From Luteibacter sp. dw_328 (GTDB lineage Bacteria; Pseudomonadota; Gammaproteobacteria; Xanthomonadales; Rhodanobacteraceae), in contig NZ_JAAVUW010000005.1 of NCBI RefSeq assembly GCF_018449605.1, positions 372,001 to 436,000 on the forward strand: a stretch of 64,000 nt of DNA, in the 5' to 3' direction. How positions within the stretch are numbered: the stretch's first letter is position 1; every line of letters begins with the position of its first letter. The notes beneath the pieces are model-generated. The model ran no database searches, was not told the origin of the DNA, and saw only the letters and a program-made list of their open reading frames with translations. The position numbers and the translations under genes are program-made. This document shows positions 16,161 through 24,946 of the stretch, piece after piece.

Positions 16161-18956
16161 ATGCAGCGGAAGGTACTCGCGCTGTCGGTGCGCAACGCAC
16201 TGGCGGGCATGCTCGGCATCTGTTTCATCGGTGGTTTCATGCCGGTCCACGCGCAGGACGCGCCTGCCCCTTCCACCCAGGACGCCCAGCGAACGACCGA
16301 CGGAAAGGCTGTCACCGACCTCAACGGCGTCTCCGTGACCGGCCAGCTCCAGTCGTTGTTCCTTTCGCAGTCGACCAAGCGCGACGCGGTGAACACGGTG
16401 GACTCGGTGTCGGCAGAAGAAGCCGGCAAGTTCCCCGATCAGAACGTGGCCGACGCGCTCCAGCGCGTGCCCGGCGTGTCGGTAAATCGTAGCGGTGGCG
16501 AATCCAATCAGATCACCGTGCGCGGTTTCGGTCCCGACTTCGTCAACGTGCTGCTCAACGGCCGCACCATGCCGACCGCGGCCAGCGACCGCGCCTTCGA
16601 CTTCGACGTACTGCCTTCGGAAGTTATCCAGCAGGCCGTGGTGCAGAAGACCAGCACGCCGGACCTCGAAGAAGGCGGTATCGGCGGCACGGTCAACATC
16701 ATCACGGCGCGTCCGTTCGACTTCAACGGATGGCATGCGGCAGGCAGCGCGGCAGGCGTCAACGACAGCATCAATGGCGGCTTCGCCAACAAAACGACCC
16801 CGAAAGTCTCCGGGATCATCGGCAACACGAACGCGGACCACACGTTCGGCTGGCTGGCCTCGGTCGTTTACTACAAGCGCGACCACATCGAGCAGTCCAT
16901 CGACACCCTGGGCTGGCTGCAGAACCAGGACTTCTCGCGGATCAATCCGTCGTACACCAACCTGTCGCTGCCGCAGACACTGCAGGGCCAGGTGATCAAT
17001 GAGACCCGCACGCGCACCTCGTTCAACGGCGCTATCGACTGGAAGCCGCTGGACGACGTGACCGTGAAGCTCGATGGCCTTTTCTCCGAGTACAAGGTGG
17101 ACTCGACGTACAAGGCGTTCGGTTCCTATACGAATACCGGCATCATCCAGAACATCACGCCCGGCGCGAACGGCACCGCGCAGAATTTCGTGATGGACCA
17201 GTCCGGCGGCATGTCGAACGACTACGCGGAACAGGCCAACCCGCGTGACGCCTTCAACACGCAGTTCGGCAGCCATATCACCTGGCAGATCGATCCGTCG
17301 ATGGAGCTGGACCTCGATTCCGCCGCATCCGGGGCGTGGAACAAGCAGTCGCAAGGCGGCTACTTCGTGGTGCTCGGTACGCGCAATGTCGGCGTGAATC
17401 CGACATGGACGAACAACGGGGACGACCATCTGGGCAGCTACACCGGCCTGCTTCCGTCCACCGACGTGAACGACCTGCATGCCCACGTGACCAACCAGGG
17501 CACGCAGAGCCCGAACGTCAGCGACAAGATCCTCGAAAACCAGCTGCACTTCGGCAAGAGCTTCCTTGATGGGACCTTGTCGCGCATCGACTTCGGCCTG
17601 TCCAATTCCAACCGCACCAAGACCGAAGTGACGTACAACACGCCGAACAGTTTCGGCTGCGCCGAGTACTGCGGCTACGTGGTGGATGTGCCGGCCGATG
17701 CGGTCAACGCCCAGGTGTTCCATGCGGGAAATCTCGTCAACGGTGCCTCGCCGGGATTCCCGCGCGACTGGGTAAGCTACGACGTGAACAAATTGTTCGC
17801 CTACCTGGCCACGCCCGCGGCCTATAACCAGCTGCCCAACGCGGCGGCCTTCAAGGCACAGCTCGACGCCAACGGCGGTGGCTTCACGTCGGTTCCGGAT
17901 CCGAATACCTACAGCATGATCAAGGAGCGGATCAGTTCCGCTTACGGCATGGCCACGCTCGAAGGCGACGGCAGCATGCCGTGGACCCTCAACGTCGGCA
18001 TGCGCTATACGAAGACGAACACCACCTCTTACGCGTACTCGGTGCCGATCGTCGGCATTGCCGTGAATCCGAACGACCCGACGAATGCGATTCCGACGTA
18101 CGGCGCGTTGAGCCCGATCTCGGAGAACGGTAACTACCACGAGTGGCTGCCGTCGGCGAACTTCAAGCTCAACCTGCTCGACAACGTGGTATTCCGCGCC
18201 GCGGCATCCAAGACATTGACCCGCCCCGACCTGAGCAATCTGGCCGCCTCGGCGTCGTACAGCTTCCGCCCGCAGGACCAGACGGTTACGCGCGGCAACA
18301 CACAGCTTAAGCCGTACCTGTCGAAGAACTACGATGCCGGCATCGAGTGGTACTTCAACGAGACCAGCTACACGGCGTTGAACCTGTTCCGCAAGCAGGT
18401 CAGCAATTTCAGCACCCTGATCACCACCCAGACGACCTTGCTGGGCTTCCCGTTCCTGCTGACCGAGCCGGTGAACCTCAACGAGGCCACGATCAAGGGC
18501 GCGGAGTTCACCTTCAACTACCAGTTCACCAAGCTGCCTTCGCCATTTGACGGCCTGGGCGTGGCGACCAACTACACCTACGTCACCAGCGACGCGACGA
18601 TCAGCCAGGACAAGCTGGCAAATGCGGGCAAGTTCGCGGTGCCGGGCATCGGCAACTCCTACAATGCGAGCCTGTACTACCAGAAGGGCCCGGTGGAGAT
18701 GCGCGTGGCATACAACTGGCGTGCGAAGTACCTCGCCTCGATCGCGGGCAACCAGAGCCAGCCGACCTCGGTGAAGGATTATGGCCAGCTCGATCTCAGC
18801 GCCAGCTACAAGCTCAACGAGCATGTCTCGCTGTTCGTGGATGCGACCAACCTGACCAACGAGAACATCTACCAGTACCAGGTGTACGACGATCGCCAGA
18901 GCTATGCCGAGGCCAATGGCCGCACCTTCTTCCTCGGTGTGCGCGCGTCGCTGTGA
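16161..18956 (+). CDS. Large TonB-dependent receptor, carbohydrate-utilisation type
   Basis: A 931-residue outer-membrane transporter of the TonB-Xanth-Caul type. Signal peptide MQRKVLALSVRNALAGMLGICFIGGFMPVHA; plug with KFPDQNVADALQRVPGVSVNRSGGESNQITVRGFGPDFVNVLLNGRTMPTA and DVLPSEVIQQAVVQKTSTPDLEEGGIGGTVNI; barrel ending FFLGVRASL. Receptors with KFPDxNVAEALQRxPGV import oligosaccharides in Xanthomonas and Caulobacter. It is followed with a 4-base overlap by an aldose epimerase gene and then an alpha-galactosidase gene, so it probably imports alpha-galactosides such as raffinose or galactomannan fragments. Confidence 0.93.
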   Translation: MQRKVLALSVRNALAGMLGICFIGGFMPVHAQDAPAPSTQDAQRTTDGKAVTDLNGVSVTGQLQSLFLSQSTKRDAVNTVDSVSAEEAGKFPDQNVADALQRVPGVSVNRSGGESNQITVRGFGPDFVNVLLNGRTMPTAASDRAFDFDVLPSEVIQQAVVQKTSTPDLEEGGIGGTVNIITARPFDFNGWHAAGSAAGVNDSINGGFANKTTPKVSGIIGNTNADHTFGWLASVVYYKRDHIEQSIDTLGWLQNQDFSRINPSYTNLSLPQTLQGQVINETRTRTSFNGAIDWKPLDDVTVKLDGLFSEYKVDSTYKAFGSYTNTGIIQNITPGANGTAQNFVMDQSGGMSNDYAEQANPRDAFNTQFGSHITWQIDPSMELDLDSAASGAWNKQSQGGYFVVLGTRNVGVNPTWTNNGDDHLGSYTGLLPSTDVNDLHAHVTNQGTQSPNVSDKILENQLHFGKSFLDGTLSRIDFGLSNSNRTKTEVTYNTPNSFGCAEYCGYVVDVPADAVNAQVFHAGNLVNGASPGFPRDWVSYDVNKLFAYLATPAAYNQLPNAAAFKAQLDANGGGFTSVPDPNTYSMIKERISSAYGMATLEGDGSMPWTLNVGMRYTKTNTTSYAYSVPIVGIAVNPNDPTNAIPTYGALSPISENGNYHEWLPSANFKLNLLDNVVFRAAASKTLTRPDLSNLAASASYSFRPQDQTVTRGNTQLKPYLSKNYDAGIEWYFNETSYTALNLFRKQVSNFSTLITTQTTLLGFPFLLTEPVNLNEATIKGAEFTFNYQFTKLPSPFDGLGVATNYTYVTSDATISQDKLANAGKFAVPGIGNSYNASLYYQKGPVEMRVAYNWRAKYLASIAGNQSQPTSVKDYGQLDLSASYKLNEHVSLFVDATNLTNENIYQYQVYDDRQSYAEANGRTFFLGVRASL

Positions 18957-19846
18957 TCCAGCTGTGCAACGACCGGTTGAGCGTGTGCCTGTTTCCGTCG
19001 GCCGGCGGAGGCATCGCACGCTTCGACTGGCTGGGTGGCGACGAGGAGGTGCCGCTGATGCGGCCCTGCCTCGGCGAGCCCGAGCGGTCCCCCGGCCGCT
19101 ATGAGCCCAATCGACTTGCCTGTTACCCCCTCCTGCCGTGGAGCAATCGCATTGCCCACGGCGGCTTTTTTATGGGGGAGCGGCGCGTATCCCTGCCGCT
19201 TAATCGCGACGACGATGCCTATCCGATCCATGGCAGCGGCTGGCAAAGGCGCTGGACCGTACGCCGGCACGATGCGGAAGAGGCCCACCTCGAGCTGATC
19301 GAAGCAGCGCGCGACGCTTACTCGTACCACGCCAGCCTGCACTATCAGCTGGACGGCGCCGCGCTGAAAGTGCGCCTGAGCGTCACCAACACCGGCGACG
19401 ACGCCTTACCTTTCGGACTCGGGCTGCATCCCTTTTTTCCGCTTCATGGCGGCGCCACGCTGCTGGCCCCCGCCACCGGCGTCTGGCACAACGATGGACA
19501 AGGCCCCCTTCCCACGCATCATGGCGCGGTACCGGCGCCCTGGGACTTTCGGACGGGCCTGCCGCTGCCTGCCGATGGTGTCAATCACGCTTTCTCCGGC
19601 TGGACGGGCCGCGCGGTTATCGAATGGCCACAACACGCACTGCGCCTGCATGTCGAAGCAGATGTCGATGCCTATGTACTCTATACACCGGGGGACGAAG
19701 ACTTCTTCTGCTTCGAACCGGTGGACCACCCGATCAATGCCGTGCATCTTCCGGGGGGCCCGGCAGCAAACGGCATGACCCTGCTCGGCGCCGGCGAAAC
19801 GCTCGAACGCCACTTCGTGTTTCGTGCAGAGGTGTTCGAGGGCTGA
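18953..19846 (+). CDS. Aldose 1-epimerase (galactose mutarotase-like)
   Basis: A 297-residue protein beginning at a GTG that overlaps the receptor's TGA (GTGA). The galactose mutarotase beta-sandwich is recognisable: RYEPNRLACYPLLPWSNRIAHGGF (the N-R sugar-binding pair), YPIHGSGWQRRW (His), PFGLGLHPFF (second catalytic-region His) and a late Glu in FFCFEPVDHPINAVH. It interconverts alpha and beta anomers, here presumably galactose released by the neighbouring alpha-galactosidase. No signal peptide is present, so it acts in the cytoplasm. Confidence 0.9.
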   Translation: MIQLCNDRLSVCLFPSAGGGIARFDWLGGDEEVPLMRPCLGEPERSPGRYEPNRLACYPLLPWSNRIAHGGFFMGERRVSLPLNRDDDAYPIHGSGWQRRWTVRRHDAEEAHLELIEAARDAYSYHASLHYQLDGAALKVRLSVTNTGDDALPFGLGLHPFFPLHGGATLLAPATGVWHNDGQGPLPTHHGAVPAPWDFRTGLPLPADGVNHAFSGWTGRAVIEWPQHALRLHVEADVDAYVLYTPGDEDFFCFEPVDHPINAVHLPGGPAANGMTLLGAGETLERHFVFRAEVFEG

Positions 19847-19879
19847 TGGCACTCCATTAACAAAGAGGTTGAACACTTG

Positions 19880-22126
19880 ATGCGTCACGCCAGGATCGCC
19901 CGGTTCGCCACGCTCGTTGCGGGAAGTCTCCTTCTCATGCCCGCCTTCTCCGCGACGCGGACGACGTCGGCGGCGACCGCGCCGCCGACGTACGACGCCG
20001 CACATAAGGTGTTCCGCCTCGATGCAGGTGGTGTCACCTACGCCATGGGTGTGGACCCCCAGGGCAAGCTGCAGACGCTTTACTGGGGCGCGCGGCTGGC
20101 ATCCGGCGACCCGCTCGGCGCGGCGACGCCCGCGCCGGAACGTTCGTCGTTCGACCCCGCCGGCAGCCTCTCGCCGCAAGAGTATGCGGGCTGGGGCGGC
20201 GCCATGACGGCCACACCTGCACTGAAGATTCGCCTTGCCGATGGCAACCGCGACCTCGTGCTCCGCTACGACAGCTACACGATCGACCATGGCGCCCTGT
20301 CCATCGTGTTGCGCGACACCCAGGCCGGCGTCGCTGTCACGCTGCGCTACACAGCAGACGCGTCGACCGGCATCGTCGGCCGCTCCGCGCATATCCAGAA
20401 CACCGGACAACAGTCGCTGGTGATCGACAGCGCCGCCTCCGCCGCCTGGAACCTGCCGCGCGGCAGCGATTATTCGCTTCGTTACCTCACCGGCACCTGG
20501 GCTGGCGAATGGCACCTGCAGACACGCGCCATCACGCCGGGCGCGACCGTGCTCGAGAGCCGTCGCGGTAGCACGGGCGACGAGAACAATCCCTGGTTCG
20601 CCATCGGGCGCGGCAACGCATGGAGCGAGACCCACGGCGATGTCTGGTTCGGCGCCCTTGCCTGGAGCGGTTCGTGGAGCATCCGCGTGGACGAGGACAT
20701 CCTCGGCCAGGTGCGCGTGGTCGGGGGATACAACCCCTTCGATTTTGGTTACAAGCTGCAGCCCGGACAGGCACTCGATACACCGGTGTTCTACGCGGGC
20801 TACACGCGCGACGGCATGGGTGAGGCATCGCGCCTGCTGCATCGCTTCGAACGCGACCGCATCCTGCCGGAAGGTTCGGGCACCCCCCTGCGTCCGGTCC
20901 TTTATAACTCCTGGGAAGCCACCGAGTTCAAAGTCGATGAAGCCGGCCAGGTACGCCTTGCCGAGAAGGCTGCCGCGCTCGGCGTGGAGCGCTTCGTCAT
21001 GGACGATGGTTGGTTCGGCGCGCGTAACAGCGACCGCGCCGGCCTCGGTGACTGGGTGGTCAATCGGAACAAGTTTCCGAACGGATTGAAGCCGCTCGTC
21101 GACAAAGTGCACGGGCTCGGCATGAGCTTCGGCCTGTGGGTGGAGCCGGAGATGATCAATGCGGACAGCGACCTTTACCGCGCGCATCCGGATTGGGTGC
21201 TGAATTTTCCGGGACGCGACCGCAGTGAAGGCCGGCACCAGATGGTGCTGAACCTCGCACGCGAGGACGTCAAGGCGCACGTGCTCGAGGTGCTGGATGG
21301 CCTGCTCAAGGACAACGACATCCAGTTCCTGAAGTGGGATTACAACCGCAACTGGTCCGAGCCGGGCTGGTCGCAGATGCCGCCCGACGAGCAGCAGAAG
21401 GTCTACGTCGCGTACGTCAACAATCTCTACGACATCATTCGCGAGCTGCGCAAACGCCATCCGAAGGTCGAGATCGAATCCTGCTCCGGCGGTGGTGCCC
21501 GCGTGGATCTCGGCATCATGGCGCTCACCGATGAAGTCTGGCCGTCGGACAACACCGACCCATCGGATCGCCTGTCGATCCAGGACGGCTTCAGCCAGGC
21601 CTATGCGCCAGCCACGATGATGGCCTGGGTCACCGGCTCGCCCAACTGGGTGAACAACCGGACGAGCTCGCTCGATTTCCGCTTCCTCTCATCCATGCAG
21701 GGCGGGCTGGGCATCGGCGCGAACCTGCTCGAGTGGACGCCGGCGGACGAGACGACGGCGCGCCATTACATCACCGAGTACAAGGCGATCCGCGGTACGG
21801 TGCAGAAGGGCGATCTCTATCGCCTGCTGTCACCGCAAGACCGTGCACCCTGGTCCGCGACGGAATCGGTGGCCGGCGATGGCAGCCAGGCCGTGCTGTT
21901 CGCCTTCCAACGGCAAGGCGAAGAAGCGCGACCGTTCCCGACCTTGCGCCTTCGCGGTCTCGATCCGTCGACCCGCTATCGGTATCGCAGCATCCACGGC
22001 ATGGCGGCCCCGGGTACACCGGATGTCGCAAGCGGCGCGTACTGGATGGAGCACGGCATCGATGTGCTGATGAGGGGCGATCTCCAGGCGGCAGCATTCG
22101 TTTTCGAGCGCGACGGCAAGCACTAG
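19880..22126 (+). CDS. Secreted alpha-galactosidase, glycoside hydrolase family 36
   Basis: A 748-residue enzyme starting at the ATG at 19880 (a TTG one codon upstream is possible); AGAGG lies 11 bases before. Signal peptide MRHARIARFATLVAGSLLLMPAFSA. An N-terminal beta-supersandwich is followed by a TIM barrel with the GH36 marks: SWEATEFKVDEAG, DDGWFGAR, the nucleophile Asp in KWDYNRNWSEPG, SCSGGGARVDLG and the acid/base Asp in WPSDNTDPSDR. It removes terminal alpha-1,6-galactose from melibiose, raffinose or galactomannan, probably in the periplasm after uptake by the upstream receptor. Confidence 0.94.
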   Translation: MRHARIARFATLVAGSLLLMPAFSATRTTSAATAPPTYDAAHKVFRLDAGGVTYAMGVDPQGKLQTLYWGARLASGDPLGAATPAPERSSFDPAGSLSPQEYAGWGGAMTATPALKIRLADGNRDLVLRYDSYTIDHGALSIVLRDTQAGVAVTLRYTADASTGIVGRSAHIQNTGQQSLVIDSAASAAWNLPRGSDYSLRYLTGTWAGEWHLQTRAITPGATVLESRRGSTGDENNPWFAIGRGNAWSETHGDVWFGALAWSGSWSIRVDEDILGQVRVVGGYNPFDFGYKLQPGQALDTPVFYAGYTRDGMGEASRLLHRFERDRILPEGSGTPLRPVLYNSWEATEFKVDEAGQVRLAEKAAALGVERFVMDDGWFGARNSDRAGLGDWVVNRNKFPNGLKPLVDKVHGLGMSFGLWVEPEMINADSDLYRAHPDWVLNFPGRDRSEGRHQMVLNLAREDVKAHVLEVLDGLLKDNDIQFLKWDYNRNWSEPGWSQMPPDEQQKVYVAYVNNLYDIIRELRKRHPKVEIESCSGGGARVDLGIMALTDEVWPSDNTDPSDRLSIQDGFSQAYAPATMMAWVTGSPNWVNNRTSSLDFRFLSSMQGGLGIGANLLEWTPADETTARHYITEYKAIRGTVQKGDLYRLLSPQDRAPWSATESVAGDGSQAVLFAFQRQGEEARPFPTLRLRGLDPSTRYRYRSIHGMAAPGTPDVASGAYWMEHGIDVLMRGDLQAAAFVFERDGKH

Positions 22127-22176
22127 GCTCGCGCCGAACGCCTGGCCGCATCGCGCCGCCAGGCGCCCGGGCTCTG

Positions 22177-22641
22177 TCAACGGAATCGCGAGAAGACGTT
22201 GGTGAAGTGACTCTGGTCGGCGAAGCCGCATTCGGCGGCGATATCGACCAGGGTCCGGTCGGCGACTTCGAGTAAGGTCTGCGCACGACGCACGCGCTGC
22301 TCCAGGCGCCAGTGGGTCGGCGACAGACCGGTACTTGCCTTGAAGGCACGAGAGAAATGGCTGCGCGACACGCTGCAGGCTTCCGCGGCGCGGTGAATCG
22401 CCGTGCCAAGGTCCAGCTCATTCGTCAGGTGGTCACAGGCGACGTGTAGCTGCCAGGCAGCGAGGCAGCCGCGGCTTGTGCGTGACATCGGCGCCGCCGG
22501 CCTCGAGGCCGTCTGTTTGAAGGCCTGCAACGCCATCGCCACGTGCTCGTACACCGGGTCATCGGCTGGCTGCTGGTCGCCGATGGAACGCCGAAGGAAC
22601 GATGAGAGCGCATTTTCGATCGACACGAGTGTGGAGATCAT
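22177..22641 (-). CDS. AraC family regulator interrupted by an in-frame TGA near its C-terminus
   Basis: From ATG 22641 (MISTLVSIENALSSFLRRS) the frame gives 154 residues ending FTNVFSRFR-TGA at 22177. It has both AraC helix-turn-helices (IHRAAEACSVSRSHFSRAFKASTGLSPTHW and VDIAAECGFADQSHFTNVFSRF) but only a short N-terminal arm. Reading through the TGA continues in frame with QSPGAWRR and stops at TAG 22123. In this family the region normally reads FxRxxG-x-SPxxWRR, so the TGA sits where Gly (GGA) is expected: a one-base nonsense change. The product lacks the final ~8 conserved residues and may be inactive. It is convergent with the alpha-galactosidase gene. Confidence 0.75.
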   Translation of the reverse strand: MISTLVSIENALSSFLRRSIGDQQPADDPVYEHVAMALQAFKQTASRPAAPMSRTSRGCLAAWQLHVACDHLTNELDLGTAIHRAAEACSVSRSHFSRAFKASTGLSPTHWRLEQRVRRAQTLLEVADRTLVDIAAECGFADQSHFTNVFSRFR

Positions 22642-22844
22642 GGACCCCGCCTTACTGGTCGTTTGCGTCAGACGGCCCCTGTATCCCGCCGACAGCAACA
22701 GACTAGGATGCAAATTAGGCAAAGGGCATCCTCATTCGGCCAGATGCCCATCCGATCGTGGGATCGGCGCTCACACTTTCGTGTCACGACCCGGTACCCA
22801 TAGCAAGAATCATCCATTTGGGTATTGAACGCTGCCGCCGTGCT

Positions 22845-23222
22845 TCACAAATCGAAGTGCCTGAGGTGGCCATCCTTGAGCAGGGTGGGGCCGCTATCCG
22901 AGTTGGCGATCCAGAGGCCGCCGCCCTGTGCAGGGAAGATCCCGTTCAACTGGGCGGCCCGAAACGCTTCACCGGGCACGGGCCTGAAGGGCTGGAAGGA
23001 CACGCCATCGAAGCGTGTCACGCCCTTGGTCCCGGTCATCCAGAGGAAGCCATCGGCGGTCTGCGCGAGGCTGGCGATATCGCCCGGCGCACCGTCCTGC
23101 TTCTGGAAGGCCGTGTGCTGGTAGCTGCCCAGCGACAGGGGCTGGGCGGCGGCGGCCGTGCCCGCGAGCAGCAGCGCGGCAAGGGCACCGAGCCATCGTG
23201 GTGCACGCACGGATGCATTCAT
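22845..23222 (-). pseudogene. N-terminal fragment of a two-component-type beta-propeller sensor
   Basis: A 125-residue frame from ATG 23222: signal peptide MNASVRAPRWLGALAALLLAGTAAA, then LGSYQHTAFQKQDGAPGDIASLAQTADGFLWMTGTKGVTRFDGVSFQPFRPVPG, which is the first propeller blade (Reg_prop) of sensors that normally exceed 700-1000 residues and end in kinase or GGDEF domains. The frame stops at 22845 after DGHLRHFDL and no continuation appears in the other frames before the AraC gene. It is therefore a deletion remnant, although a short secreted product could still be made. Confidence 0.65.
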
Positions 23223-23477
23223 GCCATTGACCCCCGGAACCTGCTGCGTTGACCTACCCAGGTTCCTTGCATGGGTGCCCTCGAAGCAGGGTGCCTGCTT
23301 AGGCGGCCTTTGCACAAGTAGTGCTTTTGGTTCCCCGGCGTTTGTACCGCTTTGTATACGGATCGGTGAGGGATACGTAGTGTTTCAAATAGCCGCCTTT
23401 CCGGACACGAGGGGCGTCGGGTGCCCTCCATAGACTGTGAACACGCCCCCCTATCTATGGAAGATCACAGGAGAACG

Positions 23478-24794
23478 ATGATGTCATCCGCACACGCCCC
23501 CACCGCCCGCCGCACCTCCTTCGCCCGAGGCACGCTCGCCATCGCGCTTGGCTTCGCGATGCTCGCACCCTCGGTTTACGCACAACCGGCTGTCACCGGC
23601 ACGACGAAGGTCGACGAAAGCATCCGTCCCTTCCGTGTCCATGTGCCGCAGGACCAGCTCGACGACCTTCGTCGTCGCATTGCGGAAACACGCTGGCCGG
23701 ACAAGGAAGTGGTGAAAGACGAATCGCAGGGCGTGCAGCTCGCCCGCGTGCAGGCTCTGGTCAAGTACTGGGGCACCGACTACGACTGGCGCAAGGCCGA
23801 GGCGCAGCTCAATGCGTTGCCTGAGTTCGTCACCAACATCGACGGCGTCGACATCCAGTTCATCCATGTGCGCTCGAAGAACCCGCATGCCCTGCCCCTC
23901 ATCCTGACGCACGGCTGGCCCGGCTCGACCTTCGAGTTCATCAAGACCATCGGCCCGCTCACCGACCCGGTGGCCTACGGTGGCCGCGCGGAAGATGCCT
24001 TCGACGTGGTTATTCCTTCGATCCCGGGCTATGGCTTCTCCGGCAAGCCCACGGAACTTGGCTGGAACCCTGAGCGCACTGCGCGTGCCTGGGACGTATT
24101 GATGAAGCGCCTCGGCTACAAGCACTACGTGTCCCAGGGTGGCGACCACGGCTCGGTGATTTCCGATGCACTCGCACGTCAGGCACCGAAGGGACTGCTC
24201 GCGATCCACCTCAACATGCCTGCCACCATTCCCGGCAACCTGGTCAAGGGCATCAACGCCGGTGACGCTGCGCCAGCCGAACTCAAGCCGGACGAAAAAG
24301 AGGCTTACCAGTCATTGAGCACCTTCTTCGGTCGAAACGCCGCGTATGGCGCCATGATGGTCACGCGCCCACAGACGATCGGCTATTCGCTCTCGGATTC
24401 ACCCTCCGGCCTCGCCGCCTGGATGTACGAGAAGTTCGGCCAGTGGAGTGACAGTAACGGCGTGGCCGAGAACGCGCTCTCCCGTGACGAGATGCTCAAC
24501 GACATCACGCTGTACTGGCTGACCAACACCGGTGCGTCGTCGTCGCGCTTCTACTGGGAGAACAACAACAATAACTTCAGCTCGGTCACGCAGCGCACCA
24601 ACGAGATCAAGGTGCCCGTCGCGATCACGGTCTTCCCGAAGGAGATCTACAAGGCACCGGAAAGCTGGAGCAAGGCCGCCTACCCGAGCCTTTACTACTA
24701 CCACCAGGTGAGCAAGGGCGGCCATTTCGCTGCCTGGGAACAGCCGCAACTCTTCGCCGAGGAATTGCGCGCCGCGTTCAAGTCCGTTCGCTGA
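23478..24794 (+). CDS. Secreted epoxide hydrolase (EHN-type alpha/beta hydrolase)
   Basis: A 438-residue protein from the ATG at 23478, with AGGAGA directly upstream. Signal peptide MMSSAHAPTARRTSFARGTLAIALGFAMLAPSVYA. The EHN domain follows (ESIRPFRVHVPQDQLDDLRRRIAETRWPDKEVV) and then an epoxide-hydrolase alpha/beta fold: oxyanion H-G-W-P-G-S at about residue 155, nucleophile Asp in QGGDHGSVISDALA, and the late His in VSKGGHFAAWEQP. The family opens epoxides to diols; bacterial exported members are of unknown natural substrate. It stands alone, convergent with the giant autotransporter. Confidence 0.9.
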   Translation: MMSSAHAPTARRTSFARGTLAIALGFAMLAPSVYAQPAVTGTTKVDESIRPFRVHVPQDQLDDLRRRIAETRWPDKEVVKDESQGVQLARVQALVKYWGTDYDWRKAEAQLNALPEFVTNIDGVDIQFIHVRSKNPHALPLILTHGWPGSTFEFIKTIGPLTDPVAYGGRAEDAFDVVIPSIPGYGFSGKPTELGWNPERTARAWDVLMKRLGYKHYVSQGGDHGSVISDALARQAPKGLLAIHLNMPATIPGNLVKGINAGDAAPAELKPDEKEAYQSLSTFFGRNAAYGAMMVTRPQTIGYSLSDSPSGLAAWMYEKFGQWSDSNGVAENALSRDEMLNDITLYWLTNTGASSSRFYWENNNNNFSSVTQRTNEIKVPVAITVFPKEIYKAPESWSKAAYPSLYYYHQVSKGGHFAAWEQPQLFAEELRAAFKSVR

Positions 24795-24819
24795 TAAACC
24801 CTGATAGAAACGATCTCTT

Positions 24820-24902
24820 GTAGGAGCCGATTCATCGGCGAAATGGCGTCGCGATATCCCGCCAATGACGCCAGATCCTTTCGCCGATGAACCGGCTCCT
24901 AC
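24820..24902. repeat. REP-like palindromic element, copy 2
   Basis: Arms GTAGGAGCCGATTCATCGGC plus GA (24820-24841) and 24881-24902 (TCGCCGATGAACCGGCTCCT plus AC, one mismatch), in the gap between the convergent epoxide hydrolase and autotransporter genes. Same family as 1122-1202 and 34678-34758; in this position it may also act as a bidirectional terminator. Confidence 0.85.
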
Positions 24903-24946
24903 AACAGCGGGCCGATCCAAGGGTTTCCGATACCGTTGGCGCTTGC

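Noticed and set aside
16137-19019. A 960-codon open frame on the minus strand, opposite the whole TonB receptor
   Set aside because: It is the mirror of a GC-rich, codon-biased gene. The plus strand has a signal peptide, plug motifs and a barrel end; the minus frame is rich in Arg/Val/Gly with no domain.
19406-21460. A 684-codon minus-strand frame opposite galM and the alpha-galactosidase gene
   Set aside because: The opposite strand carries two well-defined enzymes; the minus frame has shadow composition only.
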